Positions 45,828 through 55,285 of a stretch of DNA of 64,000 bases are shown in pieces (the first letter of the stretch is position 1; the number at the start of each line of letters is the position of its first letter). The stretch is from positions 3,553,001 through 3,617,000 of the forward strand of contig NZ_CP134772.1 of the NCBI RefSeq assembly GCF_031882575.1. The letters run 5' to 3'. Source of the stretch: Pseudomonas sp. VD-NE ins (GTDB lineage Bacteria; Pseudomonadota; Gammaproteobacteria; Pseudomonadales; Pseudomonadaceae). Below the pieces are notes generated by a model. It was not told where the DNA came from, ran no database searches, and was given only the letters and a program-made list of their open reading frames with translations. Made by a program: the position numbers and the translations under genes.

Positions 45828-46804
45828 TGACCAATGCCAATTGGGGTACTGAAACACCGTGGCCGCAAGGTGAGCGCGAGTTGGCGCAGGTGCGGGCCTT
45901 CAACAAAAAGCTCGCCTGGCTACCGCGTTTCAAGATCCGCAATCGCCTGACACCGCGCTTGATTCAGGCGCTGCTGCGCTTGAGCCAGGTGGCCGGCTCG
46001 GGCGCGTTGCGCAAGCTTGGCCTGACGGCTGAGCGCAAGCTGATTGCTAACGTGCCGGTGCGGATCATCCGCCCCAAGGGCCGGGCGAAAGGCGTGGTGC
46101 TGGATTTTCACGGCGGCGGCTGGGTGATCGGCAATGCGCAGATGGATGACAATTTCAACGCGGCCATCGTCGACGGCTGCGAGGTGACCGTGGTTTCGGT
46201 GGATTATCGATTGGCCGTGTCCACGCCCATCGAAGGCTTGTTGGAGGACTGCCTCAACGCCACTCGTTGGTTGTTACAAGAGGCTGAGTTCGCCGGCCTG
46301 CCCGTCGTGGTGGTCGGTGAATCGGCGGGTGGCCACCTGGCGGCGGCGACACTGTTGGCGCTGAAACAATGGCCCGATCTGCTGCAAAGAATCAGCGGCG
46401 CACTGCTGTATTACGGCGTCTACGACCTGACCGGCACGCCAAGCGTGCGCAGCGCGCCCGCCGATACGCTGGTGCTCGACGGTCCCGGCATGGTCGAGGC
46501 CTTGCGCCTGCTGACGCCGGAACTGACCGACGAGCAACGCCGCCAGCCACCGTTGTCACCGCTGTACGGCGACTTCAGCGGTTTCCCGCCGGCGCTGCTG
46601 TTTGCCGGCGAACTCGATCCGCTGCGCGACGACACTCTCGACATCGCCAGGCGCTGGTCGCAATCGGCGCCGGTCGAGATGCACCTGCTGCCATCCTCGC
46701 CTCACGGTTTTATTCACTTCCCCACGGCCATTGCTCAAGGTGTGCTGGCCTACAGTCGGAAGTGGATTTCGGCGCGCGTCGCGGCAGCTCTTCAGACCGT
46801 TTGA
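45827..46804 (+). CDS. Alpha/beta hydrolase, HSL-type esterase
   Basis: The 325-residue esterase has the hormone-sensitive-lipase pattern: oxyanion motif DFHGGGWVIG, nucleophile elbow VVGESAGGHLAAAT, the late Asp in FAGELDPLRDD and the His in SSPHGFIHF. No signal peptide, so it is cytoplasmic. It begins inside the stop codon of tspO, and its 3' end overlaps the convergent mug gene by 13 bases. Substrate unknown. Confidence 0.9.
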   Translation: MTNANWGTETPWPQGERELAQVRAFNKKLAWLPRFKIRNRLTPRLIQALLRLSQVAGSGALRKLGLTAERKLIANVPVRIIRPKGRAKGVVLDFHGGGWVIGNAQMDDNFNAAIVDGCEVTVVSVDYRLAVSTPIEGLLEDCLNATRWLLQEAEFAGLPVVVVGESAGGHLAAATLLALKQWPDLLQRISGALLYYGVYDLTGTPSVRSAPADTLVLDGPGMVEALRLLTPELTDEQRRQPPLSPLYGDFSGFPPALLFAGELDPLRDDTLDIARRWSQSAPVEMHLLPSSPHGFIHFPTAIAQGVLAYSRKWISARVAAALQTV

Positions 46805-47307
46805 AAACCGGCTGCCCGCGCCAGCTGCCGATACGCCGTGACCAGTTGTTCCAGCGTAAACGCCAGATTGCGTCCGCTGGGATTAGGCAGCACCCAGACC
46901 GCCGCATTGCCGAACGTTTCGGCTTGACGCCCCCAGGCAATGAGCTTTTTCCCGGACAGCCCCGAATAAGCCGCTTTGCCAAGAAACGCCACATGGCGTG
47001 GCTTGTAGCGAACAATCTTCTGCTCAAAATCCACCGCAGCGGCGACAAATTCCTGCGCAGACACTTGATCCGCCCGCGCGGTTGGCCGGGCGACCACCGC
47101 CGTCAAACCGCACTGGTATTGCAGAATCGAGCGGTCGTTTTCCGGGCGGACTTCGTCGGGTGTGAACCCGGCCAGATGCAACGTGCGCCAGAACCGATTG
47201 CTGCGCCCGGCGAAATGATGTCCCTGCTCCGCCGCGAGCAGACCGGGATTGATCCCGCAAAAGACCACTGACAGATCCTCCGCAAGAATGTCTTCGAGGG
47301 CGTCCAT
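46792..47307 (-). CDS. mug: G/U(T) mismatch-specific DNA glycosylase Mug
   Basis: The 171-residue enzyme removes uracil and ethenocytosine from mismatches. The catalytic and binding motifs VVFCGINPGLLAAE (Asn in GINPG) and VLPNPSGRN are present at the family positions, with FAGRSNRFWRTLHLAGFTP between them. The ATG at 47307 is eight bases from the stop of the upstream TetR gene; a TTG six codons earlier is possible. The TetR-mug order suggests an operon. Confidence 0.93.
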   Translation of the reverse strand: MDALEDILAEDLSVVFCGINPGLLAAEQGHHFAGRSNRFWRTLHLAGFTPDEVRPENDRSILQYQCGLTAVVARPTARADQVSAQEFVAAAVDFEQKIVRYKPRHVAFLGKAAYSGLSGKKLIAWGRQAETFGNAAVWVLPNPSGRNLAFTLEQLVTAYRQLARAAGFQTV

Positions 47308-47315
47308 GAGCGCGT

Positions 47316-47939
47316 TCAGCCGCAAATCACGCTGACGGCGTTGCGCACAATCGCGGTCAGTTCTTCGCGGGATTTGCCCGCCCGCGCGCGGATCGAAATG
47401 CTGTGCAGCAGCGAAGAAGCGATCACCGCCAGCGCGGCCAAATCGCTATCGGGCTTCAGTTCGCCAGCCTCGATTGCCTTTTGCAGGCGTGCTTCCAGCT
47501 CAGCATCCAACTGGCTGAGGCGTGCCGACAGCACATTGCGGATTTCCGGGTCTTCGACCGCTTCGGTGGTCGCCGTACCGATGGCAAAGCAGCCGCGAGG
47601 CTGGCCGTCGCCCGAGAAATAAATCGCCAATTGCCCTTCATAAAAACCGCCCAGCGCCTGGGCCAGCGTCAGGCTGCTGTCGGTCAGCGCGGCCTGCATG
47701 GCGGCGTGCGCGGTGTCCCAATATTGATCGAGAGCCTTGATGTACAGCGCGTGTTTATCGCCAAACGCGGCATACAGGCTCGGCCGGTTCATCCCTGCCG
47801 CCGTGGCGATGCTGTCCAGCGAAGCACCGGAATAACCGGTATTCCAGAACACACCGAGGGCCTGTTGCAGCGCCGTGTGCGGGTCATACGCACGAGGGCG
47901 GCCGCGGCCTTTTCCTTCTGTCGTTTTATTTTGTGCCAT
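47316..47939 (-). CDS. TetR/AcrR-family regulator of the efflux operon
   Basis: The 207-residue protein has an N-terminal TetR helix-turn-helix (GRPRAYDPHTALQQALGVFWNTGYSGASLDSIATAAGMNRPSLYAAFGDKHALY) and a C-terminal domain with GCFAIGTATTEAVEDPEIR. AAGGA lies upstream of the ATG at 47939. It is divergent from the efflux operon, which it probably represses, and is followed closely by mug. Confidence 0.9.
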   Translation of the reverse strand: MAQNKTTEGKGRGRPRAYDPHTALQQALGVFWNTGYSGASLDSIATAAGMNRPSLYAAFGDKHALYIKALDQYWDTAHAAMQAALTDSSLTLAQALGGFYEGQLAIYFSGDGQPRGCFAIGTATTEAVEDPEIRNVLSARLSQLDAELEARLQKAIEAGELKPDSDLAALAVIASSLLHSISIRARAGKSREELTAIVRNAVSVICG

Positions 47940-47946
47940 GTCGTAC

Positions 47947-48021
47947 AAATTCCTTGCAAGGATGAGAAGTCGCTCATATTCTTACACCATCGCACAAAAT
48001 TAAGGAACCAGAAATTCCTTG
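47947..48021. promoter_or_regulatory. Candidate operator region between TetR and efflux operon
   Basis: CCTTGCAAGG (47952-47961) is a perfect 10-bp palindrome covering the regulator's ribosome site. AAATTCCTTG occurs as a direct repeat at 47947-47956 and 48012-48021. Either could bind the divergent TetR protein. The remaining leader up to 48208 has no recognised feature. Confidence 0.45.
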
Positions 48022-48208
48022 GTCAGCAGCTTTGTTATGGCGCAGCCCCAATGGGCTGTGGCAACGACGAACAGCGGTAAGGAGCGATCCTCCCCCACCG
48101 CGCACGGATTTGATTTTTCGCAGCCATTAATCACGTCGCGGCCACAGGCGATTGCCCCGGTCGGCCCGATGTCCCGTTTGCGCTTCAGCATTTTGGATAG
48201 AGCAGATC

Positions 48209-49339
48209 ATGACCCAGCCAATTGATCTCACCGCAGCACATGCCAGCGCCCAGCCGATCGGTGATCTGACGGACGCCCCATCGAAAAAACCGCTCAAGCA
48301 AAGATTGCGACCACTGTTGATGGCAGGCGTGCCCGCGCTGTTCGCGGTCATCGGCTACAGCCAATACCGGGCGAACGAGCCTTTCGTTTCCACCGACAAC
48401 GCCTATGCCCGCGTGGCCAAGGCATCGATCAATGCGCGGGTGTCCGGGCAAGTGGTCGAGATTGCGGTGAACGACAACCAACCCGTGCGCAAAGGCCAGG
48501 TGCTGTTTCGCCTCGACCCACAGCCGTTGCAGATTGCAGTCGACCGCGCCGAAGCTCAGTTAGGCAATGCTCGCCTGCGCATCGACGGCCTCAAGGCCGG
48601 CTATCGCCAGCAGCAGGCCGAACTGCAATCGGCGCGGGCGTCGGCGGATTACGATCAGAAGGAATTCGCCCGCAAAAAAACGCTGATCGCCAGCGAGTTC
48701 GTCTCGCGGGCGGCCTATGAGCGCGCCGACACCGATCAGAAAGTCTCGCGGCAACGCATCGCTTCGATCGAGCAACAGATCGCCAGCACCGTGGTCGCCC
48801 TCAGTGGTGATCCCGACATCGCCATCGACCGACATCCGACCGTGCGCGAAGCCAAGGCGCAGCTCGACGAAGCGCAGCTCTATCTGTCCTACGCCACAGT
48901 GACCGCACCGGCCGACGGCATCGTGGCCAAGGTCGACGACTTACAAGTGGGCAATTACGTCAGCAACGGCAGCGCGGCGTTCGCATTGATTTCCGATCAC
49001 GAGACCTGGATCGAAGCCAACTTCCGCGAAACCCAGCTCACCCATATGCGCCCCGGTCAGACAGCGACGATCACGCTCGATACCTACCCCAATCGCCCCT
49101 TCAAGGCCCACGTGATCAGCATGAGCCCCGGCGCCGGCGCGGACTTCGCCCTGCTGCCGCCGGAAAACGCGACCGGCAATTGGGTGAAGGTCGTGCAGCG
49201 GGTGCCGGTGCGCCTCGAACTCGACGACGCCGACCCGGCCATGCCGCTGTTCTCTGGCACCAGTGCCACGGTTGAAGTCGACACCGGCCACCGCACGCCG
49301 TGGTGGTACCCATTCAAGTCGTTGCTCAGCGCGGGGTAA
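48209..49339 (+). CDS. HlyD/EmrA-type membrane fusion protein
   Basis: The 376-residue periplasmic adaptor has an N-terminal membrane helix (PLLMAGVPALFAVIGY), the barrel-sandwich start STDNAYARVAKASINARVSGQVVEIAVNDNQPVRKGQVLFRLD, a coiled-coil middle (QLGNARLRIDGLKAGYRQQQAELQSARA) and the returning YATVTAPADGIVAKV. It bridges the inner-membrane pump and outer-membrane channel encoded downstream. Ribosome site is weak. First gene of the operon. Confidence 0.9.
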   Translation: MTQPIDLTAAHASAQPIGDLTDAPSKKPLKQRLRPLLMAGVPALFAVIGYSQYRANEPFVSTDNAYARVAKASINARVSGQVVEIAVNDNQPVRKGQVLFRLDPQPLQIAVDRAEAQLGNARLRIDGLKAGYRQQQAELQSARASADYDQKEFARKKTLIASEFVSRAAYERADTDQKVSRQRIASIEQQIASTVVALSGDPDIAIDRHPTVREAKAQLDEAQLYLSYATVTAPADGIVAKVDDLQVGNYVSNGSAAFALISDHETWIEANFRETQLTHMRPGQTATITLDTYPNRPFKAHVISMSPGAGADFALLPPENATGNWVKVVQRVPVRLELDDADPAMPLFSGTSATVEVDTGHRTPWWYPFKSLLSAG

Positions 49340-49345
49340 TTCGTG

Positions 49346-50824
49346 ATGAACGCCATTACACGCAACAACTTGGCCGATCTGCGCGCATTGCGCTTTGTGG
49401 CGCTGCTGGCGACCTATCTGCAATCGATGAATCTGCCGCTGCCCAATGCCGCACTGCGCCTGATACAAGGCAGTCTGTCGATGACCGACGATCAGGCCGG
49501 GTGGATTTTCACGGCTTACCTGGCCGCCAGCGCGATCACCTTGCCGATCGCTCAGTGGCTCGCCGCCGCCTTCGGTTTGAAGCGGGTTTATCAGATTGCC
49601 CTGGTGCTGTTTGCCCTCGGTCTGTGGCTCGGCACGTTGGCGAGCACGCCGCTCGAGTTCATCGCCGCGCGCACTTTGCAAGGCCTGGCCAGTGGCGTAT
49701 TGGCGCCGCTGTCGATGGCGATTGCCATGGAAACCCTGCCCGCTGAAAAGCGTCCTGCGTTCGGCGCGAAATGGACGGCACTGGTGCTGTTCGGCATCGT
49801 CAGCGGGCCGAGCATCGGCGGCCTGATCTGCGAGTACTTTGACTGGCGGCCGATGTTCTACCTCAGCCTGCCGCTGATCGCGTATATCTTTCTGGTGGCG
49901 ACGTTGCTGCTCGCCGAGAAAAAAGCCGAGCAGCGTCCGCCATACGATTTTTTCGGTTTCGGCACCTTCACCCTCGGCATGATCGGCCTGCAGATGCTCC
50001 TCGACCGTGGCGAGCGCCTGGACTGGTTCGACTCGCTGGAAATCTGGATTGAAGCGCTGGCTGGTGCGCTCGGCTTGTACTTGTTTGTCGTGCATCGGTG
50101 GACCGCCAAGGTTCACTTCGTCAGCAAGGCGTTGCTCGGCGATCGCAACTTCGTGCTGTCGACCGTAATGTTTTTCGCCCTCGGCTTCGTCCTGCTGTCG
50201 ACCATGGCGCTGACCTCGCCGATGCTCGACGAAATCATGGGCTATCCGCCGGACACCACAGGGTTCCTGACCATTCCGCGTGGCATCGGCCTGGTCGGCG
50301 CGTTCCTGCTGATGGGGCGTGCGCCGGGCTGGATCGACACACGGATGTTTATCACCGCCGGTATCGCGCTGGTGGTCTACGCCAATTGGCTGATGCTCGG
50401 CTACTCGCCGCTGATGGACTGGACGCCCGTGGCGTGGAGCGGATTCCTTCAAGGCGTCGGCCTCGGCGCGCTGATGCCGGCCCTGAGCAAGGTCGCGTTC
50501 AGCACCCTCAATCCGGCATTGCGCCCGGAAGCCACCGGCCTGTTCAACCTGATGCGCGTCTATGGCAGCACCCTCGGTGTGGCGGTGGTGCAGATCTTTT
50601 TCTTCAACAACACCCAGGCCATGCACGTCGCGCTGGTCAGCCAGCTGACGCCCTACAGCACGGCGCTGTCGACCTCGCTATCGGCGCTGGAAGGTCTGAA
50701 CCACCTGGTGACCCATCAAGCCGCGTTCGTCGCGGTGATGGGCCAGTTCAAGATTCTGATGCTGGTGATGCTCGCGGTGAGCCCGCTGGTGCTGTTGCTG
50801 CGCAAACCTGCTGCGGCCAACTGA
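49346..50824 (+). CDS. MFS drug exporter, DHA2/EmrB type
   Basis: The 492-residue permease has about 14 hydrophobic helices and the DHA2 pattern (LATYLQSMNLPLPNAALRLIQGSLSM, TLQGLASGVLAPLSMAIAMETLP). With the adaptor and the outer-membrane factor it should form a tripartite pump that exports hydrophobic or aromatic compounds. It follows the adaptor gene by six bases. The ATG at 49346 is preferred over the GTG one codon earlier. Confidence 0.9.
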   Translation: MNAITRNNLADLRALRFVALLATYLQSMNLPLPNAALRLIQGSLSMTDDQAGWIFTAYLAASAITLPIAQWLAAAFGLKRVYQIALVLFALGLWLGTLASTPLEFIAARTLQGLASGVLAPLSMAIAMETLPAEKRPAFGAKWTALVLFGIVSGPSIGGLICEYFDWRPMFYLSLPLIAYIFLVATLLLAEKKAEQRPPYDFFGFGTFTLGMIGLQMLLDRGERLDWFDSLEIWIEALAGALGLYLFVVHRWTAKVHFVSKALLGDRNFVLSTVMFFALGFVLLSTMALTSPMLDEIMGYPPDTTGFLTIPRGIGLVGAFLLMGRAPGWIDTRMFITAGIALVVYANWLMLGYSPLMDWTPVAWSGFLQGVGLGALMPALSKVAFSTLNPALRPEATGLFNLMRVYGSTLGVAVVQIFFFNNTQAMHVALVSQLTPYSTALSTSLSALEGLNHLVTHQAAFVAVMGQFKILMLVMLAVSPLVLLLRKPAAAN

Positions 50825-50843
50825 TCTTTGTGGAGTCTGCAAA

Positions 50844-52310
50844 ATGAAAACGTCTACGCGCTTCACTCGTTCTGCAATCCCCGGTGCCTTCAGTGCGTTG
50901 GCCTTGATGGTGATGCTCTCGGCCTGCACCGTCGGCCCCGATTTCCAGCGCCCGGCCACCGGCTCCTCAGCGCACTACGATGAGCAAGCCGAGCAGTCGT
51001 CCGGTGCGCAACGCTTCGACATGGGCCAAGGAATCAACGGCGATTGGTGGACCACGCTGCGCTCGCCGAAACTCGATCAAGTGATGCGCCGCGCCATCGA
51101 CGGCAACCTCGAACTGGTCGCCGCCGATGCGACCCTGCGCCAGGCGGCGGCCTCCGTTGCAGCGGCGGAAGGCGCGCTGTACCCGCAAGTGGATTTTGCG
51201 GCGGCGGGCGGTCGGCAACGCACTCACAACGGACCGCAGCCGAGCGTTGCCAATGTCTACGCCATCGGCCCACGGGTGACATTCGATCTGGATGCTTTCG
51301 GCGGCATCAAACGTGAAGTCGAAGGCCAGCAGGCGTTGGCTGATTTGCACAGACACCGCTACGAAGCGGCCTACCTCACATTGACCGGCGAAGTGGCCCG
51401 ACAGGCGTTACTCATCGCCTCGGCCAACGCACAGATCGCGGCGGTGCAAACGCTACTGGCCAATGACACGAAAAACCTTGATCTGGTGCGCCGCGCCCAA
51501 CAGAGCGGCAGCACCACGCGCATCGATGTGTCGCTGGCCGAAACCCGCCTCGCGCAGGATCGCACCCTGTTGCCGCCCCTCGCCCAACAGCGTGATGCGG
51601 CGCGGCATGCCTTGTCGATCCTCGCTGGCAAAGGCCCGGCCGACTGGATCGCGCCGGACTTCACCCTCAACGACTTTGCCCTGCCAACGACGCTGCCGGT
51701 CAGCCTGCCCTCGGAAACCGCGCGCACCCGCCCGGACATTCTCCAGGCCGAAGCCGAATTGCACATGGCCAGCGCGGCCGTGGGGCTGGCGACGGCCAAT
51801 CTCTATCCGCGCATGGAACTGTCGGCCTCGTTGGCGCAAGCCGCTTCCGGCAATGGCGGTGCCGCGCTGTGGGGCTTTGCTGCCGGGCTGACCGCGCCAA
51901 TCTTCAATGGCGGCACGCTAAAAGCCGAGCGTCAGGCCGCCGTCGATGGCTACAACGCCTCACTCGCGCGTTATCAGCAAACGGTGATTCAGTCGTTCGG
52001 CCAGGTCGCGGACAGCTTGCAGGCGATCCATCACGGCGCCGAACAAAGTCTTGCGCAGGACGATGCGTTGCGCGCCGCTGACAGCAGTTTGCGACTCAAC
52101 CAACAGGCTTACGCCCAAGGCGAAAACAGCGTTCTGCAAGTGCTCGAAGCCGAACGTGCCTACGAGCAAGCGTTGCTCGGGCAGATTCAGGTGAAGACCA
52201 CGCGCTATCTCGACACCGTGCAGTTGTTCGTCGCGCTGGGCGGCAATGCCGTCGGCGTTTTCGAGCAAAAAATTGCCACCCGTGCAGGCAAAGAACACAC
52301 ACCGCTGTAA
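50844..52310 (+). CDS. Outer-membrane efflux lipoprotein (OprM/NodT family)
   Basis: The 488-residue channel has a lipoprotein signal (LALMVMLSACTVGPDFQRP, Cys lipidated) and two OEP repeats, with NLELVAADATLRQAAASVAAAEGALYPQV and LARYQQTVIQSFGQVADSLQAI. It is the third component of the pump encoded just upstream. GGAG precedes the ATG. Confidence 0.92.
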   Translation: MKTSTRFTRSAIPGAFSALALMVMLSACTVGPDFQRPATGSSAHYDEQAEQSSGAQRFDMGQGINGDWWTTLRSPKLDQVMRRAIDGNLELVAADATLRQAAASVAAAEGALYPQVDFAAAGGRQRTHNGPQPSVANVYAIGPRVTFDLDAFGGIKREVEGQQALADLHRHRYEAAYLTLTGEVARQALLIASANAQIAAVQTLLANDTKNLDLVRRAQQSGSTTRIDVSLAETRLAQDRTLLPPLAQQRDAARHALSILAGKGPADWIAPDFTLNDFALPTTLPVSLPSETARTRPDILQAEAELHMASAAVGLATANLYPRMELSASLAQAASGNGGAALWGFAAGLTAPIFNGGTLKAERQAAVDGYNASLARYQQTVIQSFGQVADSLQAIHHGAEQSLAQDDALRAADSSLRLNQQAYAQGENSVLQVLEAERAYEQALLGQIQVKTTRYLDTVQLFVALGGNAVGVFEQKIATRAGKEHTPL

Positions 52311-52332
52311 CCACCGACACTGGAGAAAAACC

Positions 52333-53286
52333 ATGACCTACGAAGCCTTTCACGATGCGCTTCGCGACACCCGCTGGCCGCTGAACAACGGTGCAGGCTC
52401 GATGCCGGCCGTTGGCTTTGGCACGTTATTCCGCAATTTGAGCACCACCACCGAAGCGGTCAAATGCGCGCTGGAAGTGGGTTTCCGCCACTTCGACTGC
52501 GCCGAACGTTATCGCAACGAAGCGCAGATCGGCGTGGCGTTTCAGCAGGTTTTCGCTGCCGGCCGGATTCGTCGCGAAGACGTGTTCATCACCACCAAAC
52601 TGTGGAACACCAACCACCGGCCCGAGCGCGTCAAGCCGGCCTTCGAGGCGAGCTGTCAGCGTCTGCAAACCGACTACATCGATTGCTACCTGATCCACAC
52701 GCCGTTTGCTTTTCAGGCGGGAGATGATCAGGACCCACGGGACGTGTTCGGCCATGTCATCTACGATGGCGAGGTCACTTTGCTCGACACCTGGCGTGCG
52801 CTGGAAAGTCTGGTGGATGAAGGTCGCTGCAAGTCCATCGGTTTGTCGGACATTACTTTGGAAGCGCTGAAAGAGATCGTCGCACACGCCCGGATCAAAC
52901 CGGCCGTGGTGCAGATCGAGTCGCACCCGTACCTGCCGGAATGGGACATGCTTGAGTTCTGCCAACAGCACGGCATCATCCTTCTGGCGTTCGCGCCGTT
53001 GGGCCACGGGATGGCGCCGAACGTGCTGGAGGATGTGGTGCTGAGCGGGATTGCCCGGCATGTGCGAAAGACCCCGGCGCAAGTGGCACTGGCGTGGGCG
53101 GTGCAGCGTGGCACGGCGTTTCTGACGACCTCGGCGACGCCAGCGCATATTCAGGAGAATTTTGAGATCGCGACATTGCCGCAGCGGGCGATGCGTGAGA
53201 TCAAGGAAGACATCAGCACGCGGATCCGTTTCAATTCGGTGGTGGAAACCGGGGTGCCGGGGTTTATTGCGCGGCGTCCGGCTTGA
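52333..53286 (+). CDS. Aldo/keto reductase
   Basis: The 317-residue NADPH-dependent reductase has the AKR tetrad context: HFDCAERYRNE (Asp, Tyr), FITTKLWN (Lys) and CYLIHTPF (His), plus SIGLSDIT and VVQIESHPYLPE. It lies 22 bases after the channel gene with GGAG at good spacing, so it is probably part of the efflux operon and may reduce the exported carbonyl compound. Confidence 0.9.
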   Translation: MTYEAFHDALRDTRWPLNNGAGSMPAVGFGTLFRNLSTTTEAVKCALEVGFRHFDCAERYRNEAQIGVAFQQVFAAGRIRREDVFITTKLWNTNHRPERVKPAFEASCQRLQTDYIDCYLIHTPFAFQAGDDQDPRDVFGHVIYDGEVTLLDTWRALESLVDEGRCKSIGLSDITLEALKEIVAHARIKPAVVQIESHPYLPEWDMLEFCQQHGIILLAFAPLGHGMAPNVLEDVVLSGIARHVRKTPAQVALAWAVQRGTAFLTTSATPAHIQENFEIATLPQRAMREIKEDISTRIRFNSVVETGVPGFIARRPA

Positions 53287-53306
53287 GGTTGATGGTGTGA
53301 CGCACA

Positions 53307-53703
53307 GCGCAACCCTCACCCCCCGCCCTCTCCCGGAGGGAGAGGGAGCCTGATTGGGGGATGTTCAAGTGATGTGAACATCCAGAATGCTTTGTCGAAT
53401 CCATAATCGCCAAGGTCTTTCAGGTCGGCGGATAACGCGAGACACCCCGGTCAGTCCCCTCTCCCTCGGGGAGAGGGTTAGGGTGAGGGACGCTCATGCG
53501 TCGAATCCATAATCGCCAAGGCCTTTCAGGTCGGCGGACAGCGCAAGACACCCCGGTCAGTCCCCTCTCCCTCGGGGAGAGGGTTAGGGTGAGGGACGCT
53601 CATGCGTCGAATCCATAATCGCCAAGGCCTTTCAGGTCGGCGGATAACGCGAGACACCTCGGTCAGTCCCCTCTCCCTCCGGGAGAGGGTTAGGGTGAGG
53701 GGC
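53307..53703. repeat. Tandem ~106-bp repeats of the dispersed family
   Basis: Four CTCCC-type palindromes occur at about 53309, 53449, 53556 and 53662. From 53451 the unit repeats with spacings of 107 and 106 bases and includes GTCGAATCCATAATCGCCAA and TTTCAGGTCGGCGGA. It fills the gap between the reductase and the next LysR gene; no gene is present. Confidence 0.85.
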
Positions 53704-53765
53704 CGCCATTAAAAGCGAACACCGACTCACCAACACCACACAACCCACCATAAGGCGGAACAACG

Positions 53766-54701
53766 ATGGACGTTTTCCAGAGCATGCGTTTCTTCGTCGC
53801 CGTCGTGCAAAGCGGCAGCTTTACGGCGGCCGCCGAGTTGCTCGACACCACCACAACCAACGTGTCCAAAGCCGTGTCTGCCCTTGAAGCCCGCCTGCAC
53901 ACGCGCCTGATCAACCGCACCACCCGCCGCCTCGCCCTGACCGAAGCCGGCCTGCGCTACCTGCAACGCTGCGAACGCATACTCGACGATGTCCGCGAGG
54001 CCGACGAGGAAGCCGGCACCGCACAAACCCTGCCCGTGGGCCGCTTGAAAATCCACGCGATGTCAGCCATCGGCAACCACTACGTGATCGACGCCATCGC
54101 CCGCTATCGAGAAATTCATCCCACGGTGATGTTCGACCTGACCCTGACCAACCGCGTGCCCGATCTGCTCGAAGAAGGCTACGACATGTCCATCGTACTG
54201 GCCCGCGAACTGCCTGATTCCGGCTTCGTCGCGCAACGTCTGGGCATCACCTACAGCATTCTCTGCGCCTCGCCGGCCTACCTGGAAAAACGCGGCACAC
54301 CACACTCGCCCGCTGCCCTGAACGAACATGAGTGCTTGCGCATCGTCAACACGGTGATGCCGGTGGAACACTGGACGTTCGAGGGGCCGCAAGGCCTGGA
54401 GACCATCACCATTCCGGTGTCACCCTTCCACATCAACACCGCCGACGGCATGACCATCGCGATCAGAAAAGGCATGGGCATCGGTATTCAGCCAATAGCA
54501 TCGGCCGTGGATGGTCTACGGGCGGGGACGTTGGTGCGGGTGTTACCGGAGTACCGGCTGGAGGAGTTGAACCTGTTCGCGATCTATCCGTCGCGCAAGT
54601 TCGTTGATGCGAAAACCAAAACCTGGGTGGATTTTCTCAAGCAGTCGATCCCGGAGTTACTGGCATCGGATGAGCATATCGCGGGTGCAAGAAGAGACTG
54701 A
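53766..54701 (+). CDS. LysR-family transcriptional regulator
   Basis: The 311-residue protein has the N-terminal winged helix (MRFFVAVVQSGSFTAAAELLDTTTTNVSKAVSALEARL) and a C-terminal effector domain of the CrgA/DsdC-like type (HPTVMFDLTLTNRVPDLLEEGYDMSIVLA). Target unknown; the nearest genes are transcribed away from or toward it without an obvious link. AAGGCGG precedes the ATG. Confidence 0.9.
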   Translation: MDVFQSMRFFVAVVQSGSFTAAAELLDTTTTNVSKAVSALEARLHTRLINRTTRRLALTEAGLRYLQRCERILDDVREADEEAGTAQTLPVGRLKIHAMSAIGNHYVIDAIARYREIHPTVMFDLTLTNRVPDLLEEGYDMSIVLARELPDSGFVAQRLGITYSILCASPAYLEKRGTPHSPAALNEHECLRIVNTVMPVEHWTFEGPQGLETITIPVSPFHINTADGMTIAIRKGMGIGIQPIASAVDGLRAGTLVRVLPEYRLEELNLFAIYPSRKFVDAKTKTWVDFLKQSIPELLASDEHIAGARRD

Positions 54702-54745
54702 GTGCAGCAGACAAGGAGTGTCGACCCTCCCTTCTCTGCAGTGAA

Positions 54746-55003
54746 TCAACTGGAGCAGCCAGTGCCCATGACCTGGTATTGCAGAACATGGCGCTCGCCA
54801 TGGGAGTCTTCATAAGTCATCTGAACCGGCACCGGCGCGCATTCATTGGCCGGCTCGGTGATCGAGATCACGTGCTCGATGTCGAGTTTGGTCGAGTAGG
54901 CATAGGTTTCGACCGGCAGGTTTTGCGTCGGCGCTGAATCCGCATAGGCCTGTGCGCCCAGACTGCCAAGCAGTAACGCCATTGCGATTTTCATTGTGTT
55001 CAT
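54746..55003 (-). CDS. DUF2790 secreted small protein
   Basis: The roughly 85-residue product has a signal peptide (IAMALLLGSLGAQAYAD) and a short beta-rich mature part with TKLDIEHVISITEP, ECAPVPVQMTYED and a conserved Cys near each end (ECAPV, GTGCSS), as in DUF2790 proteins of pseudomonads. It probably sits in the periplasm. The ATG at 55003 is used; a GTG three codons upstream is possible. Confidence 0.82.
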   Translation of the reverse strand: MNTMKIAMALLLGSLGAQAYADSAPTQNLPVETYAYSTKLDIEHVISITEPANECAPVPVQMTYEDSHGERHVLQYQVMGTGCSS

Positions 55004-55285
55004 GAGGTTCACCGTCTCGTTGAGTGGGCCGCTTCAGCGTGATTGCTGGCGGCTTGAGAACGATGCTAGGGAATGACGGTGGCGGGAAAAATCGGGCGCT
55101 GGGACAAACACTGTTGCCAAATCGGAGGTGAATGGCAGCATACGTATCAGCAGGGTTTGCGGCTGTGTGATCCGAAGTAAGGCGCAAGAACCCTCCTCGA
55201 ACGGAGAGAAGTCTTTGAAGTGCAAACCCGCAAAGCCGCCATTCAATGGCAGAATCCCCTGACCCTGATGATTTCGGAGACCACA

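Noticed and set aside
48941..50626. A 561-codon open frame antisense to the adaptor and MFS genes
   Set aside because: It spans two well-supported genes in reverse and has a mirror-type composition.
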